Below are positions 44,024-52,495 of a DNA stretch of 64,000 nucleotides, in pieces. Every line of letters begins with the position of its first letter. Position 1 is the first letter of the stretch. The stretch is from Lentzea pudingi (GTDB taxonomy: Bacteria; Actinomycetota; Actinomycetes; Mycobacteriales; Pseudonocardiaceae). Made by a program: the position numbers and the translations under genes. Where the stretch lies: positions 1 to 64,000 of the forward strand of contig NZ_BMNC01000014.1 in assembly GCF_014646255.1 (NCBI RefSeq). Direction: 5' to 3'. A model generated the notes under the pieces. That model ran no database searches, was not told the DNA's origin, and saw nothing but the letters and a program-made list of their open reading frames with translations.

Positions 44024-44476
44024 TCAGAGTTGCTTGAATGTGCCGGACGTGCCCTCTTCCACGTTCCGGTAGGACTTGCGGCTCTTGTCCAACTGGGCCT
44101 TGAGCTCGCTGATCGCCTTGATCAGGTCCGGAACGACCTCGGACTTGGCGATCTCGCCAATTCCTCGGTTGAGCTCACCGATCTGATCTGCGTAACCCCC
44201 GCCCAGCGGAGTCTTGGTCGCGAGTCGCACAGCTCGGCGGCCCATCTTCTCCAGCACGGCCGTGAAGTCGTCCAGCTTCTTGATCGCGGTGTCCACGGCC
44301 TCCGGGTCGTGCTGGAGCGCGCCCGCCTCGGCCGCGGCCTGCACCGACCTGGCCGCGGCCAGGATCGTACTGACGCCACCGGTCAAGATGCCCGTCAAAG
44401 GGCCGCCGGACTGCGCGTAGTAGCGCTCCAAGGCGTATGCCTGTGCGCTTTCCTGCGCGCTGCTCTCCCCTGTCAC
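44024..44476 (-). CDS. Small helical protein of the PPE/DUF3558 module
   Basis: A 150-residue, largely alpha-helical protein without signal peptide. It has an Ala-rich segment (SVQAAAEAGALQHDPEAVDT) and a Lys/Glu-rich C-terminal helix (AISELKAQLDKSRKSYRNVE) that could form a coiled coil. GTG 44476 has GGGAGA at good spacing; GTG 44482 and an upstream ATG at 44548 are alternatives. It begins the three-gene run that continues with the lipoprotein and the PPE-like protein, and may be a secreted partner or chaperone. The family is not recognised. Confidence 0.7.
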   Translation of the reverse strand: MTGESSAQESAQAYALERYYAQSGGPLTGILTGGVSTILAAARSVQAAAEAGALQHDPEAVDTAIKKLDDFTAVLEKMGRRAVRLATKTPLGGGYADQIGELNRGIGEIAKSEVVPDLIKAISELKAQLDKSRKSYRNVEEGTSGTFKQL

Positions 44477-44604
44477 GGCCACTCTCCCAGGCACACCACG
44501 ATCTGTCGTTTGACCGTAAAGCAAATTGGCCGGGGAGCGGATCGGCACGACTACTTACACCCGTTCGAACTAAAGCAAGGCACCCGATCCAGCACATATG
44601 TCAC

Positions 44605-44640
44605 GAGCCGTGCAGGCCACCGAAGTGGTCTGCACGGCTC
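44605..44640. terminator. Hairpin between M1 peptidase and the PPE module
   Basis: Arms 44605-44620 and 44625-44640 (GAGCCGTGCAG... / ...CTGCACGGCTC) pair over 16 positions with one mismatch around the loop CGAA. It lies just after the minus-strand M1 peptidase stop. No U tract on either side. Confidence 0.75.
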
Positions 44641-44656
44641 GAAGAGAGACGACGGC

Positions 44657-46159
44657 TTACTTGTGGGCGTCCAGCAGTTCGTGGGTCAGCTGGATCTTGG
44701 CGCGCGACTTCGGTTCCGCGGTGACCGACAGCGACTTCGAGGCCACGTCGGCGGAACGGCCCGGTGCCTCCGCCGGCTTGCCCTTGGTGAAGAGCCACGT
44801 CTGGAAGAGCTGGTCGAGTTGCTGGCCCGAGACGCGCTCCGCGAGAGCGATGAACTCCTCGACCGTGGCGTCGGAGTACTTCTTCTCCGCGACCCAGGTC
44901 TTCAGGATCTCGAAGAACTTCTCGTCCCCGACTGCCACGCGCAGGGCGTGGACGGCCAGTGCGCCGCGGTCGTAGACGGCGCCGTCGAACACGTTCGACG
45001 CACCGGGGTCGCCGGGCAGGACGTTCCAGAACTCGCTGTCGGCCGGGTACGAGTCGTAGGTGAAGTCGGCGTTCTCCTGCGCCGTGCCCTCACCGACGTG
45101 CTCGGACCACAGGAACTCGGCGTAGGAGGCGAAGCCCTCGTTCAGCCAGATGTCGCGCCAGTGGTGGACCGACACGGAGTCGCCGAACCACTGGTGGGCG
45201 ATCTCGTGCGCGACGACGTAGGTGTTGGCGCCGCGGCGGAAGAACGCGTCGTCGTAGGTCGAGCGGGTCTGGTTCTCCAGCGCGTAGCCGAGGTCCGGCG
45301 TCACGACGCCGCCCTGCGCTTCGAACGGGTACGGGCCGAAGTTGTCCGCCAGGAACTCGGTGACCTCGGGCGTGCGCTCGATGCTCGACTTGGCCGCGTC
45401 GGTGTGTTCGCCGAGGCGCTCGGAGTAGGCGTTCAGGACCGGCTGGCCGTTGGGTGCTGTGGACTGGCGGATCTCGAACTGGCCGATGGTCAGGAACGTC
45501 AGGTACGTCGCCTGCGGCTTGGTGCTGCGCCAGTTCCAGCGCGTGTAGCCGTTGATCTGGCGGGTCTGGCCGACGAACGTGCCGTTCGAGATCGCCTCGA
45601 CGCCGTTCGGGACGGCGACGTTGACGTCGAAGGTGGCCTTGTCGGTCGGGTGGTCGTTGGACGGGTACCACCACGCCGAGATCTCCGGCTCGCCGATGGC
45701 CAGGGCGCCGTCGGGGGTCTTCGTCCACGCCGTGTAGCCGTTGCGGTCCTTCACGGTGGAGGGCGAGTCGGCGTAGGTCACGACGATCGTGAGGTCCTGG
45801 CCCTTGCGGACGCCGCCGCGCGGGGTGAGCGTCAGCTCGCCGTTGTCGGAGACGAACGAGGACGGCACGTTGTTGACCCGCACCGACTTCACCCTGAGCA
45901 GGAAGTCCAGGTTGAACTGCGTGAGGTCCTGGGTGGCCTTGGCGAGGATCGTGGTCGTGCCCGAGAGCTGGTCGCCGTTCGGGTTGTAGTTGAGCCTGAT
46001 GTCGTAGTGGGAGACGTCGTACCCGCCGTTCCCGTAGGTCGGGAAGTACGGGTCACCGGCGCCGGGGGCACCTGGAGACGCCGCCAGCGCCGTCCCTGCG
46101 AAGAGCGTCATCGCGGCCGCGGACGCCACCGCGGCCGTCGCCTTGGATCTGATCGACAT
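44657..46159 (-). CDS. Secreted M1-family zinc aminopeptidase
   Basis: A 500-residue metallopeptidase. An Ala-rich signal peptide (residues 1-27, cleavage near TALAAS) exports it. The substrate-anchoring motif reads GYALEN (291-296) in place of the usual GxMEN. The zinc site is HEIAHQWFG (318-326) with the third ligand in NEGFASYAEF (Glu341). It lacks the large C-terminal helical domain of PepN, so it is a short M1 enzyme. A strong hairpin follows the stop. Confidence 0.9.
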   Translation of the reverse strand: MSIRSKATAAVASAAAMTLFAGTALAASPGAPGAGDPYFPTYGNGGYDVSHYDIRLNYNPNGDQLSGTTTILAKATQDLTQFNLDFLLRVKSVRVNNVPSSFVSDNGELTLTPRGGVRKGQDLTIVVTYADSPSTVKDRNGYTAWTKTPDGALAIGEPEISAWWYPSNDHPTDKATFDVNVAVPNGVEAISNGTFVGQTRQINGYTRWNWRSTKPQATYLTFLTIGQFEIRQSTAPNGQPVLNAYSERLGEHTDAAKSSIERTPEVTEFLADNFGPYPFEAQGGVVTPDLGYALENQTRSTYDDAFFRRGANTYVVAHEIAHQWFGDSVSVHHWRDIWLNEGFASYAEFLWSEHVGEGTAQENADFTYDSYPADSEFWNVLPGDPGASNVFDGAVYDRGALAVHALRVAVGDEKFFEILKTWVAEKKYSDATVEEFIALAERVSGQQLDQLFQTWLFTKGKPAEAPGRSADVASKSLSVTAEPKSRAKIQLTHELLDAHK

Positions 46160-46213
46160 GCGGCGGACGCTAACCAGACGATCATGGGCGAACTACCGAC
46201 TTACGTATGTTTC

Positions 46214-47785
46214 CTATCTGCTGAAAACGTTTGACACAGTCGCCTTGAGACGCTGGTGCAGTGCGCGCAGTTCGTCACGTTTTGCCTGCACTTCGACCAC
46301 TTGGAGGCCTTTCGGTGACGCAATCGCGCTACGGAACTCCTCCTGGTCGTCCACTGTGGAGTGCGGAATTCGGTAGCCCGCGCACAAAGCGGTCAGATCA
46401 GTCCCGTGCGGGGTGCCGAAAATCCTTTCGAAACTACTGCCGTACTCCGGGGCGCCCTGTTCCAGCAAGGAGAAGATCCCGCCCCCGTCGTCGTTCAGCA
46501 CGACGATCGTGAGGTCCGGCAGGCGGTCGGCGAGCAGGCCGTTGCTGTCGTGCAGGAACGTCAGGTCGCCCATCAGCGCGTACGACGGCCCCTCGTGCTG
46601 CCACGCGAGCCCGATGGCCGTGGACACGCTCCCGTCGATGCCCGCGGCGCCCCGGTTGGCGTGCACGGCGATGTCGGAACGGCGTTCGGCCGCGAAGTCG
46701 ACGTCGCGGATCGGGTTGGACGAGCCCACGAACAGCAGCGAGCCCGACGGCATCGCCTGCACCAGATCACGTGCGACGTGCAGGCCGGTCGGCCACGGCG
46801 CGGCGTCCAGCAGGTCGTCGACGGCCACGCTGACGCTCTTCACCGCGCTCTGCCACGCCTGCAGCCACTCGCCGTCCACAGAAGCGGGCTCGGGCAGCCA
46901 CGTCGACGCGCGGGTGGCGGTGAACTGGACGTCCGGCCACTGCGCCTGATCACCCACCGCGTGGACGATTGGAGCGGCTCCAAGCACTGCCTGCTGACCC
47001 CTCGACAGGGTGACGCGCCCCACGACGAGCACGGCGTCGGGCCGCAGGTGCTCCGGCAGGCCCACGTTGAGCAGCAACGACCCGTGACGAAGACCACCCG
47101 GAGCGGTCGGTTCGGCGATCACCGGCCAGCCGAGCCGCGACGCCGCCAGCAGCCGCTCCGGACGGTCGTCGCCGAGCAGCACCAGCGTGCGGGCGGGCAG
47201 GTCGGAGGGGCGGGCCTCGACGGTGAACGTGCGGTCCGTCTCCGTCCACGGACCTCGCTCGGACGAAGGCCAAGCGTCGTCGGAGGGCGTCAGCGGCGGC
47301 CGGAAAGGCACGTTGACGTGCGACGGGCCGTCCGTGGCGATGGCGCGGCAGATCAACGACCGCGTCACGGCCTCCTCCGCTCCCTCCGGCATGTGCAGCG
47401 TCGGGATGCCGAGCACGTCGTGCTGGTTGATCGTCTGGCTGGAGCCGGTGCGGTACAGGTCGACCGGGCGGTCGGCGGTCAGCGCGATCAACGGCACGTT
47501 CGTGAGCTGCGCCTCGATCACGGCCGGGTGCAGGTTCGCGACGGCGGTGCCGCTGGTGCACGTCACGACGGCCGGCTCACCGGTCTTCGCGAGGCCCAGC
47601 GCGAGAAATCCGCCGCTGCGCTCGTCGATGCGCACGTGCACCGTGAGCAGGCCTTTTTGCTCGGCCTGGTGCAGCGCGAACGACAGCGGGGCGTTGCGCG
47701 AACCGGGGCACAGAACGACGTGACGCACGCCGTTGCGCACCAGTTCGTCGACGATCACCCTCGCCTGCGTCGTGGACGGGTTCAT
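46214..47785 (-). CDS. menD: SEPHCHC synthase (2-succinyl-5-enolpyruvyl-6-hydroxy-3-cyclohexene-1-carboxylate synthase)
   Basis: A 523-residue TPP enzyme joining isochorismate and the succinic semialdehyde carbanion from 2-oxoglutarate. It has VLCPGSRNAPLSFAL and DERSGGFLALGLAKTGEPAV near the N-terminus, then the TPP/metal motif LMGDLTFLHDSNGLL and NDDGGGIFSLLEQG. It is divergent from menB across 71 nt. menC and menH, which act next, are not beside it. Confidence 0.95.
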   Translation of the reverse strand: MNPSTTQARVIVDELVRNGVRHVVLCPGSRNAPLSFALHQAEQKGLLTVHVRIDERSGGFLALGLAKTGEPAVVTCTSGTAVANLHPAVIEAQLTNVPLIALTADRPVDLYRTGSSQTINQHDVLGIPTLHMPEGAEEAVTRSLICRAIATDGPSHVNVPFRPPLTPSDDAWPSSERGPWTETDRTFTVEARPSDLPARTLVLLGDDRPERLLAASRLGWPVIAEPTAPGGLRHGSLLLNVGLPEHLRPDAVLVVGRVTLSRGQQAVLGAAPIVHAVGDQAQWPDVQFTATRASTWLPEPASVDGEWLQAWQSAVKSVSVAVDDLLDAAPWPTGLHVARDLVQAMPSGSLLFVGSSNPIRDVDFAAERRSDIAVHANRGAAGIDGSVSTAIGLAWQHEGPSYALMGDLTFLHDSNGLLADRLPDLTIVVLNDDGGGIFSLLEQGAPEYGSSFERIFGTPHGTDLTALCAGYRIPHSTVDDQEEFRSAIASPKGLQVVEVQAKRDELRALHQRLKATVSNVFSR

Positions 47786-47856
47786 CCCCCAATTGTCACC
47801 GGCCCGGGCTGAGAGTCGCCCGCTGGTCTCAGGAGCGAAAGCTTAGAGTCTGGTCC

Positions 47857-48759
47857 GTGGCAGATCAGGAGCTCTTCGACCCGTCGTTGTGGAAGCCGAT
47901 CGAGGGCTTCGACTTCACCGACATCACCTACCACCGCGCGCTCGACCAGGGCACCGTCCGCATCGCGTTCAACCGGCCCGAGGTGCGCAACGCGTTCCGG
48001 CCGCACACCGTGGACGAGCTGTACCGGGCGCTGGACCACGCGCGGATGTCGTCCGACGTCGGGTGCGTGCTGCTGACCGGCAACGGTCCCAGTGCCAAGG
48101 ACGGCGGCTGGGCCTTCTGCAGTGGCGGCGACCAGCGCATTCGCGGGCGCAGCGGCTACCAGTACGCCTCCGGTGAGACGGCCGAGAGCGTCGACCCGGC
48201 GCGCGCGGGGCGGCTGCACATCCTGGAGTGCCAGCGGCTGATCAGGTTCATGCCGAAGGTCGTCATCGCGGTCGTGCCGGGGTGGGCCGCGGGGGGCGGG
48301 CACAGCCTGCACGTGGTGTGCGACCTCACGATCGCGAGCGCCGAGCACGCCAGGTTCAAGCAGACCGACGCGGACGTCGGCTCGTTCGACGGCGGCTACG
48401 GCTCCGCCTACCTCGCCCGGCAGGTCGGGCAGAAGTTCGCCCGCGAGATCTTCTTCCTCGGCCGCACGTACTCCGCCGAGGACATGTACAAGATGGGCGC
48501 GGTCAACGAGGTCGTGCCGCACGCCGAGCTCGAGACGACGGCGCTGCAGTGGGCCCGCGAGATCAACGGCAAGTCGCCGACCGCCCAGCGGATGCTCAAG
48601 TACGCGTTCAACCTGATCGACGACGGCCTGGTGGGACAGCAGATCTTCGCCGGCGAGACGACCCGGCTCGCGTACATGACCGACGAGGCCGTCGAGGGCA
48701 GGGACTCGTTCCTGGAGAAGCGCGACCCCGACTGGTCGAACTACCCGTACTACTTCTGA
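47857..48759 (+). CDS. menB: 1,4-dihydroxy-2-naphthoyl-CoA synthase
   Basis: A 300-residue crotonase-superfamily enzyme closing the second naphthoquinone ring. MenB features: VRIAFNRPEVRNAFRPHTVD, FCSGGDQRIRGRSGYQYAS, DADVGSFDGGYGSAYLARQV and the C-terminal FLEKRDPDWSNYPYYF typical of the family. GTG 47857 is the start. It is 10 nt upstream of menE on the same strand. Confidence 0.96.
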   Translation: MADQELFDPSLWKPIEGFDFTDITYHRALDQGTVRIAFNRPEVRNAFRPHTVDELYRALDHARMSSDVGCVLLTGNGPSAKDGGWAFCSGGDQRIRGRSGYQYASGETAESVDPARAGRLHILECQRLIRFMPKVVIAVVPGWAAGGGHSLHVVCDLTIASAEHARFKQTDADVGSFDGGYGSAYLARQVGQKFAREIFFLGRTYSAEDMYKMGAVNEVVPHAELETTALQWAREINGKSPTAQRMLKYAFNLIDDGLVGQQIFAGETTRLAYMTDEAVEGRDSFLEKRDPDWSNYPYYF

Positions 48760-48769
48760 GCAGGTGTCC

Positions 48770-49801
48770 ATGCTCGACGAACTGCGCGCGGCCCTGCACG
48801 GCGGCGACCCCCTGGTCGACGGCCCGCTCGACGGCTGGGAGAAGCGTGCCGTGCTCGGCGTGCCGACCTCCGGGTCGACGGGTGAGCCGAAGACGGTGCT
48901 GCTCGACGCGGACGCGCTGACGACGTCCGCGGAGGCCACCCACGAACGGCTCGGCGGGCCCGGGACGTGGCTGCTGGCGTTGCCCACGGGCCACATCGCG
49001 GGTGTCCAGGTGCTGGTGCGGTCGATCGTCGCCGGCACCACGCCCGGTGAGCTCGACATGTCGAAGGGCTTCCGCGCCATGGGTTTCGCGCAGGCCGCAC
49101 GGCCGGTGCTCGCCCAGCCGGGACGCCACTACACCGCTCTCGTGCCCACGCAGCTCTCCCGGCTCGTCGTGGGCGAGGGGCCGGGGCTGGAGGCGCTGCG
49201 GCAGTTCGACGGCGTGCTGATCGGCGGGGCCGCGACCCCGCCGAAGCTGCTGCACCAGGCGCGCGCTCTGGGCGTGCAGGTCGTCACGACGTACGGCATG
49301 AGCGAGACGTCCGGCGGGTGCGTGTACGACGGCGAACCGTTGCGTGACGTGTCGTTGCGCACCGACGACCTGATCGAGATCAGCGGGCCGGTGCTGGCGC
49401 TCGGGTACCGCGGCAGCTCCGAGCCGTTCGGCGAGTGGTTCCGCACCGGGGACCTCGGGCGGCTGCGCGACGGGCGGCTGGAGGTGCTGGGACGCGCTGA
49501 CGACGTGATAGTCACCGGTGGCGAGAAGGTGCCCCCGGTGCTGGTGGAACGGGCTCTGGCGACCGTTGAGGGCGTGCTGGAGGCGTGTGTGGTCGGCGTG
49601 CCGGACGACGAGTGGGGCCAGGTCGTGGCCGCCGCTGTCGTCACGCGCGGTGCGGAGCCTTCTCTGGACGAGCTGAAGGCGGCTGTGACCGAGGCCGTCG
49701 GACGGGCCGCGACGCCGAAGCTGGTGCGGTTCGTGCAGGAACTGCCGTTGCGCGGGCCCGGCAAAGTCGACAGGACAGCAGTGGCCGCAGCCTTTAGGTG
49801 A
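48770..49801 (+). CDS. menE: o-Succinylbenzoate-CoA ligase
   Basis: A 343-residue ANL-superfamily acyl-CoA synthetase, short as in actinobacterial MenE. The ATP loop reads VPTSGSTGEPKTVLLDADAL, followed by TTYGMSETSGGCVYDG, GEWFRTGDLGRLRDGRLEVL and the catalytic Lys region LRGPGKVDRTAV. ATG 48770 with AGG five bases upstream is used; GTG 48764 is possible. It is cotranscribed with menB. Confidence 0.93.
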   Translation: MLDELRAALHGGDPLVDGPLDGWEKRAVLGVPTSGSTGEPKTVLLDADALTTSAEATHERLGGPGTWLLALPTGHIAGVQVLVRSIVAGTTPGELDMSKGFRAMGFAQAARPVLAQPGRHYTALVPTQLSRLVVGEGPGLEALRQFDGVLIGGAATPPKLLHQARALGVQVVTTYGMSETSGGCVYDGEPLRDVSLRTDDLIEISGPVLALGYRGSSEPFGEWFRTGDLGRLRDGRLEVLGRADDVIVTGGEKVPPVLVERALATVEGVLEACVVGVPDDEWGQVVAAAVVTRGAEPSLDELKAAVTEAVGRAATPKLVRFVQELPLRGPGKVDRTAVAAAFR

Positions 49802-49879
49802 ACCTTTACCGCTGAGGACAACCCTCGCCGCGAAGCGCACGGCATCCCAGCCCTGCGCGCTAGCGATGGGGGTTTCTTC

Positions 49880-50980
49880 ATGCGCTACCTGTTACCGCTG
49901 GTCGCGGGCGCCGCATTGGTGGCCGGACTGGCGTCTCCCGCCCAGGCGGCCCCGGCGTCGAACGAGTGGGCCGCCGACGTGAGCGGCCGTGCCGTCACGT
50001 GGGGCGGTTCGCCTCGCACGGGCCTGATCGAGCTCGGCACGCACAGACTCGCGCGACCCGCCAACGCGGTCACGGCGGCGGTGACCGGCGATGGTGTCGT
50101 CGACGTGCGCGGTCTGCGCGCGGACGGGCAGTGGACCGAGTGGCGGGAGGCGCCGGCGACGTTGCCGGTGACCACGTCCACGATCGAGACGCGTGTGGTT
50201 TTGAGCGGTGGCAAGGCATCGCGGGTGAAGCTGACGGCGACGCAGGCGCCCGCGACCGTGGCGGCGGACGACATTTCGGTTGCTGCTGCTGGACGTTCGT
50301 ACCGGGTGTACGCGACGCGTGAGGGCCTTGTCGGTGGCACGACGGCGAACGGACACGTGATCCGTTCGCGTGACCACTTCGTGGCGTTGCCGTCGCGCCG
50401 TGGGCTGGCGAACAAGAACTCCGGCAACTACAGCGTGCAGGTGTGCGCGTCCAACGGCCGTTGCGAGTGGGCGCCCGTGTGGGACGTCGGTCCATGGAAC
50501 ACCAAGGACGACTACTGGAACCCGTCCGCGACGCGTGAGATGTGGAAGGACCTGCCGCAGGGCAAGCCCGAGGCGCAAGCCGCGTACGAGAACAACTACA
50601 ACGGCGGCAAGGACCAGTTCGGCCGTGAGGTCGCGAACCCCGCCGGCATCGACCTCGCCGACGGCACGTTCTGGGACGGCCTCAAGCTGACCAACAACGC
50701 CTGGGTGACCGTGACGTACCTGTGGACGGGTTCCGGTCCTCTGGGGACGGTCCGCACGGCCGCGGCCAACGGCACGGTGAACGTCCGCAGCGGCGCGAAC
50801 TCCTCGTCCTCGCAGGTGGGCCTGGCCGCGAACTACGCGCAGGTCAGGGTGACGTGCCAGCTCACCGGCGAGTCGGTGTCGGGCACGCAGGGCACGTCGA
50901 ACGTCTGGTACCGCATCGCGTCCGGCAAGCACATCGCGAAGGCGTACGTGGCGGGCGTCTCGGGCGCCACTGCCTGCTGA
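49880..50980 (+). CDS. Secreted protein with C-terminal bacterial SH3-type domain
   Basis: A 366-residue exported protein. The signal peptide (1-23) ends AQAAP. Residues 30-130 look like a beta domain. Residues 150-260 include NYSVQVCASNGRCEWAPVWD and WKDLPQGKPEAQAAYENNY. The last 70 residues (GTVNVRSGANSSSSQVGLAA with two Cys) match a small SH3b fold that usually binds cell-wall material. No hydrolase motif is seen, so it may be a wall-binding protein rather than an enzyme. It sits between menE and menA. Confidence 0.82.
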   Translation: MRYLLPLVAGAALVAGLASPAQAAPASNEWAADVSGRAVTWGGSPRTGLIELGTHRLARPANAVTAAVTGDGVVDVRGLRADGQWTEWREAPATLPVTTSTIETRVVLSGGKASRVKLTATQAPATVAADDISVAAAGRSYRVYATREGLVGGTTANGHVIRSRDHFVALPSRRGLANKNSGNYSVQVCASNGRCEWAPVWDVGPWNTKDDYWNPSATREMWKDLPQGKPEAQAAYENNYNGGKDQFGREVANPAGIDLADGTFWDGLKLTNNAWVTVTYLWTGSGPLGTVRTAAANGTVNVRSGANSSSSQVGLAANYAQVRVTCQLTGESVSGTQGTSNVWYRIASGKHIAKAYVAGVSGATAC

Positions 50981-51027
50981 TACACCCCTTCGGCGGGTCC
51001 TCAGGCGCCATACCGGAGGATGGGGGC

Positions 51028-51900
51028 ATGGCCTCAGTCGTCCAGTGGGTCCAGGGGACCCGCCCGCGCACGCTGCCGAACTCGATCGCCCCGGTCGTGG
51101 TCGGAGCGGCTGCGGCGCACCACATCGACGAGTTCAACGCGCTGCACACGGTGCTGGCGCTCGTCGTGTCGGTGGCGTTCCAGGTGGGCGTGAACTACGC
51201 GAACGACTACTCCGACGGCATCCGCGGCACGGACGACAACCGGGTGGGGCCGTTCCGCCTCACGGGTTCCGGTGCCGCGGAGCCTGCGAAGGTGCGGCTG
51301 GCGGCGTTCATCTCGCTCGGCGTCGGCGCGCTGGCCGGCGTGGTGCTGGTGGCGTTGTCCGGGTACTGGTGGCTGCTCGGGTTCGGTGCCGTGTGCATCG
51401 CCGGGGCGTGGTTCTACACGGGCGGCAAGCGTCCGTACGGCTACGCGGGCCTCGGCGAGATCGCGGTGTTCCTCTTCTTCGGCCCGGCCGCGGTGCTGGG
51501 CACGCTGTACGTGCAGACCGGCGAGATCACGGGCATCGGCATCGGGGCGTCCATCGCGATGGGGGCGATCTCGGCCGCGGTGCTGGTGGCGAACAACCTG
51601 CGCGACATCCCGACGGACTCCGTGACGGGCAAGCGGACGCTGGCCGTGGTGCTGGGCGACAAGGACACCCGCCGGCTCTACCTGGCGCTGGTCGCGGTGC
51701 CGTTCCTGATCGCGCTGGGCATGGTCGTGCGGGTGCCGTACGCGCTGCTCGGGTTCCTCGCGGCGCCGATCCTGCTGCCCGCCGTGCGCCGGGTGGCCGC
51801 CGGGCGGGGTGGCAGGGACCTGATCCCGGTGCTGCAGTTCACCGGGATCGCGATGCTGGCGTGGGCCGTGCTGGTCAGCGTCGGCCTGGTGCTGGACTGA
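51028..51900 (+). CDS. menA: 1,4-dihydroxy-2-naphthoate polyprenyltransferase
   Basis: A 290-residue, nine-helix UbiA-superfamily prenyltransferase attaching the polyprenyl tail to DHNA. The Mg-diphosphate motifs are NYANDYSDGIRGTD and NNLRDIPTDSVTGKRTLAV. ATG 51028 follows GGAGGATGGGGGC; in-frame sequence upstream overlaps the SH3 gene and is rejected. It is downstream of menB-menE and the SH3 gene on the same strand. Its prenyl donor is probably made by the synthase at 13280-14281. Confidence 0.95.
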   Translation: MASVVQWVQGTRPRTLPNSIAPVVVGAAAAHHIDEFNALHTVLALVVSVAFQVGVNYANDYSDGIRGTDDNRVGPFRLTGSGAAEPAKVRLAAFISLGVGALAGVVLVALSGYWWLLGFGAVCIAGAWFYTGGKRPYGYAGLGEIAVFLFFGPAAVLGTLYVQTGEITGIGIGASIAMGAISAAVLVANNLRDIPTDSVTGKRTLAVVLGDKDTRRLYLALVAVPFLIALGMVVRVPYALLGFLAAPILLPAVRRVAAGRGGRDLIPVLQFTGIAMLAWAVLVSVGLVLD

Positions 51901-51980
51901 CGGTGGAACCGTTGCACCGCGACACCGACCAGCCTGACGAAGCACTACCGATCGGACGCGCGGCGGCGTCGGGCTGTTTC

Positions 51981-52002
51981 CCCTCTTGACGCTGCGAGAG
52001 GG
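51981..52002. terminator. Weak hairpin after menA
   Basis: CCCTCT-N10-AGAGGG gives a 6-bp stem in the 193-nt gap between menA and the convergent type VII-linked operon. No U tract. Nothing else is evident in the gap. Confidence 0.35.
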
Positions 52003-52093
52003 TTGACCGGAACCGCGGTCCGCCAACCGCTCCCGATCCGACGCGACCCGTCCGCTCACGTCTCCCCGATGACCTGAAAGGCACTGCCAGGGA

Positions 52094-52495
52094 TCACCAG
52101 GCGTCCTCGGTGAACTGCACGGGCTCGTCGTCGTCCGTTCGCGCGGGCCTGCGCGGGGGTGGCGGCGGGGCCGTCTCGCCCTCGATCAGCTCGTCGAGGC
52201 GGGCGCGGTCGGCGTCGAGCGCCTGGCGCACCAGCGGGTCGTGGGCCGCCTCGCCGGTCAGGACCTGACGCCAGCTCAGACCGGCGCCGCGCGCGATGCG
52301 GTCCGCGAGCTGGCGCATCGCCGGTGAGGCGTCGCTGGACTTCGCGAACTGCATCACCCTGCGGATGTCCTCAGTGGACGGTTCCTTGCCCCTGAGGCCC
52401 TGCTGGGCGGTCTTCATCGCGCGGTCCGCCTCGGCGACGGCGGTACGCAGGAAGTCCTCCGCCGCGAAGATGTCCGGTGTTCGCCAGGCCGTCAT
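52094..52495 (-). CDS. FTED-x-W-tailed small protein B (133 aa)
   Basis: Helical protein with a central block GLSWRQVLTGEAAHDPLVR (about residues 72-90), a Pro/Arg/Asp-rich linker and the exact C-terminus FTEDAW. The block and tail match the 148-aa neighbour (SW/TW-x-x-V-x-S/T-G-x-AA-x-DP-x-V, ending FTEDKW), so the two are tandem paralogues. ATG 52495 shares its first base with the neighbour's stop. Last gene of the type VII-linked operon. No known family is recognised; an adaptor or chaperone for the toxin-type proteins is only a guess. Confidence 0.78.
   Translation of the reverse strand: MTAWRTPDIFAAEDFLRTAVAEADRAMKTAQQGLRGKEPSTEDIRRVMQFAKSSDASPAMRQLADRIARGAGLSWRQVLTGEAAHDPLVRQALDADRARLDELIEGETAPPPPPRRPARTDDDEPVQFTEDAW

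Noticed and set aside
49802..49879. ydaO-type (cyclic di-AMP) riboswitch before the SH3 gene
   Set aside because: The target class would fit, but the 78-nt leader is too short and lacks the conserved ydaO core.
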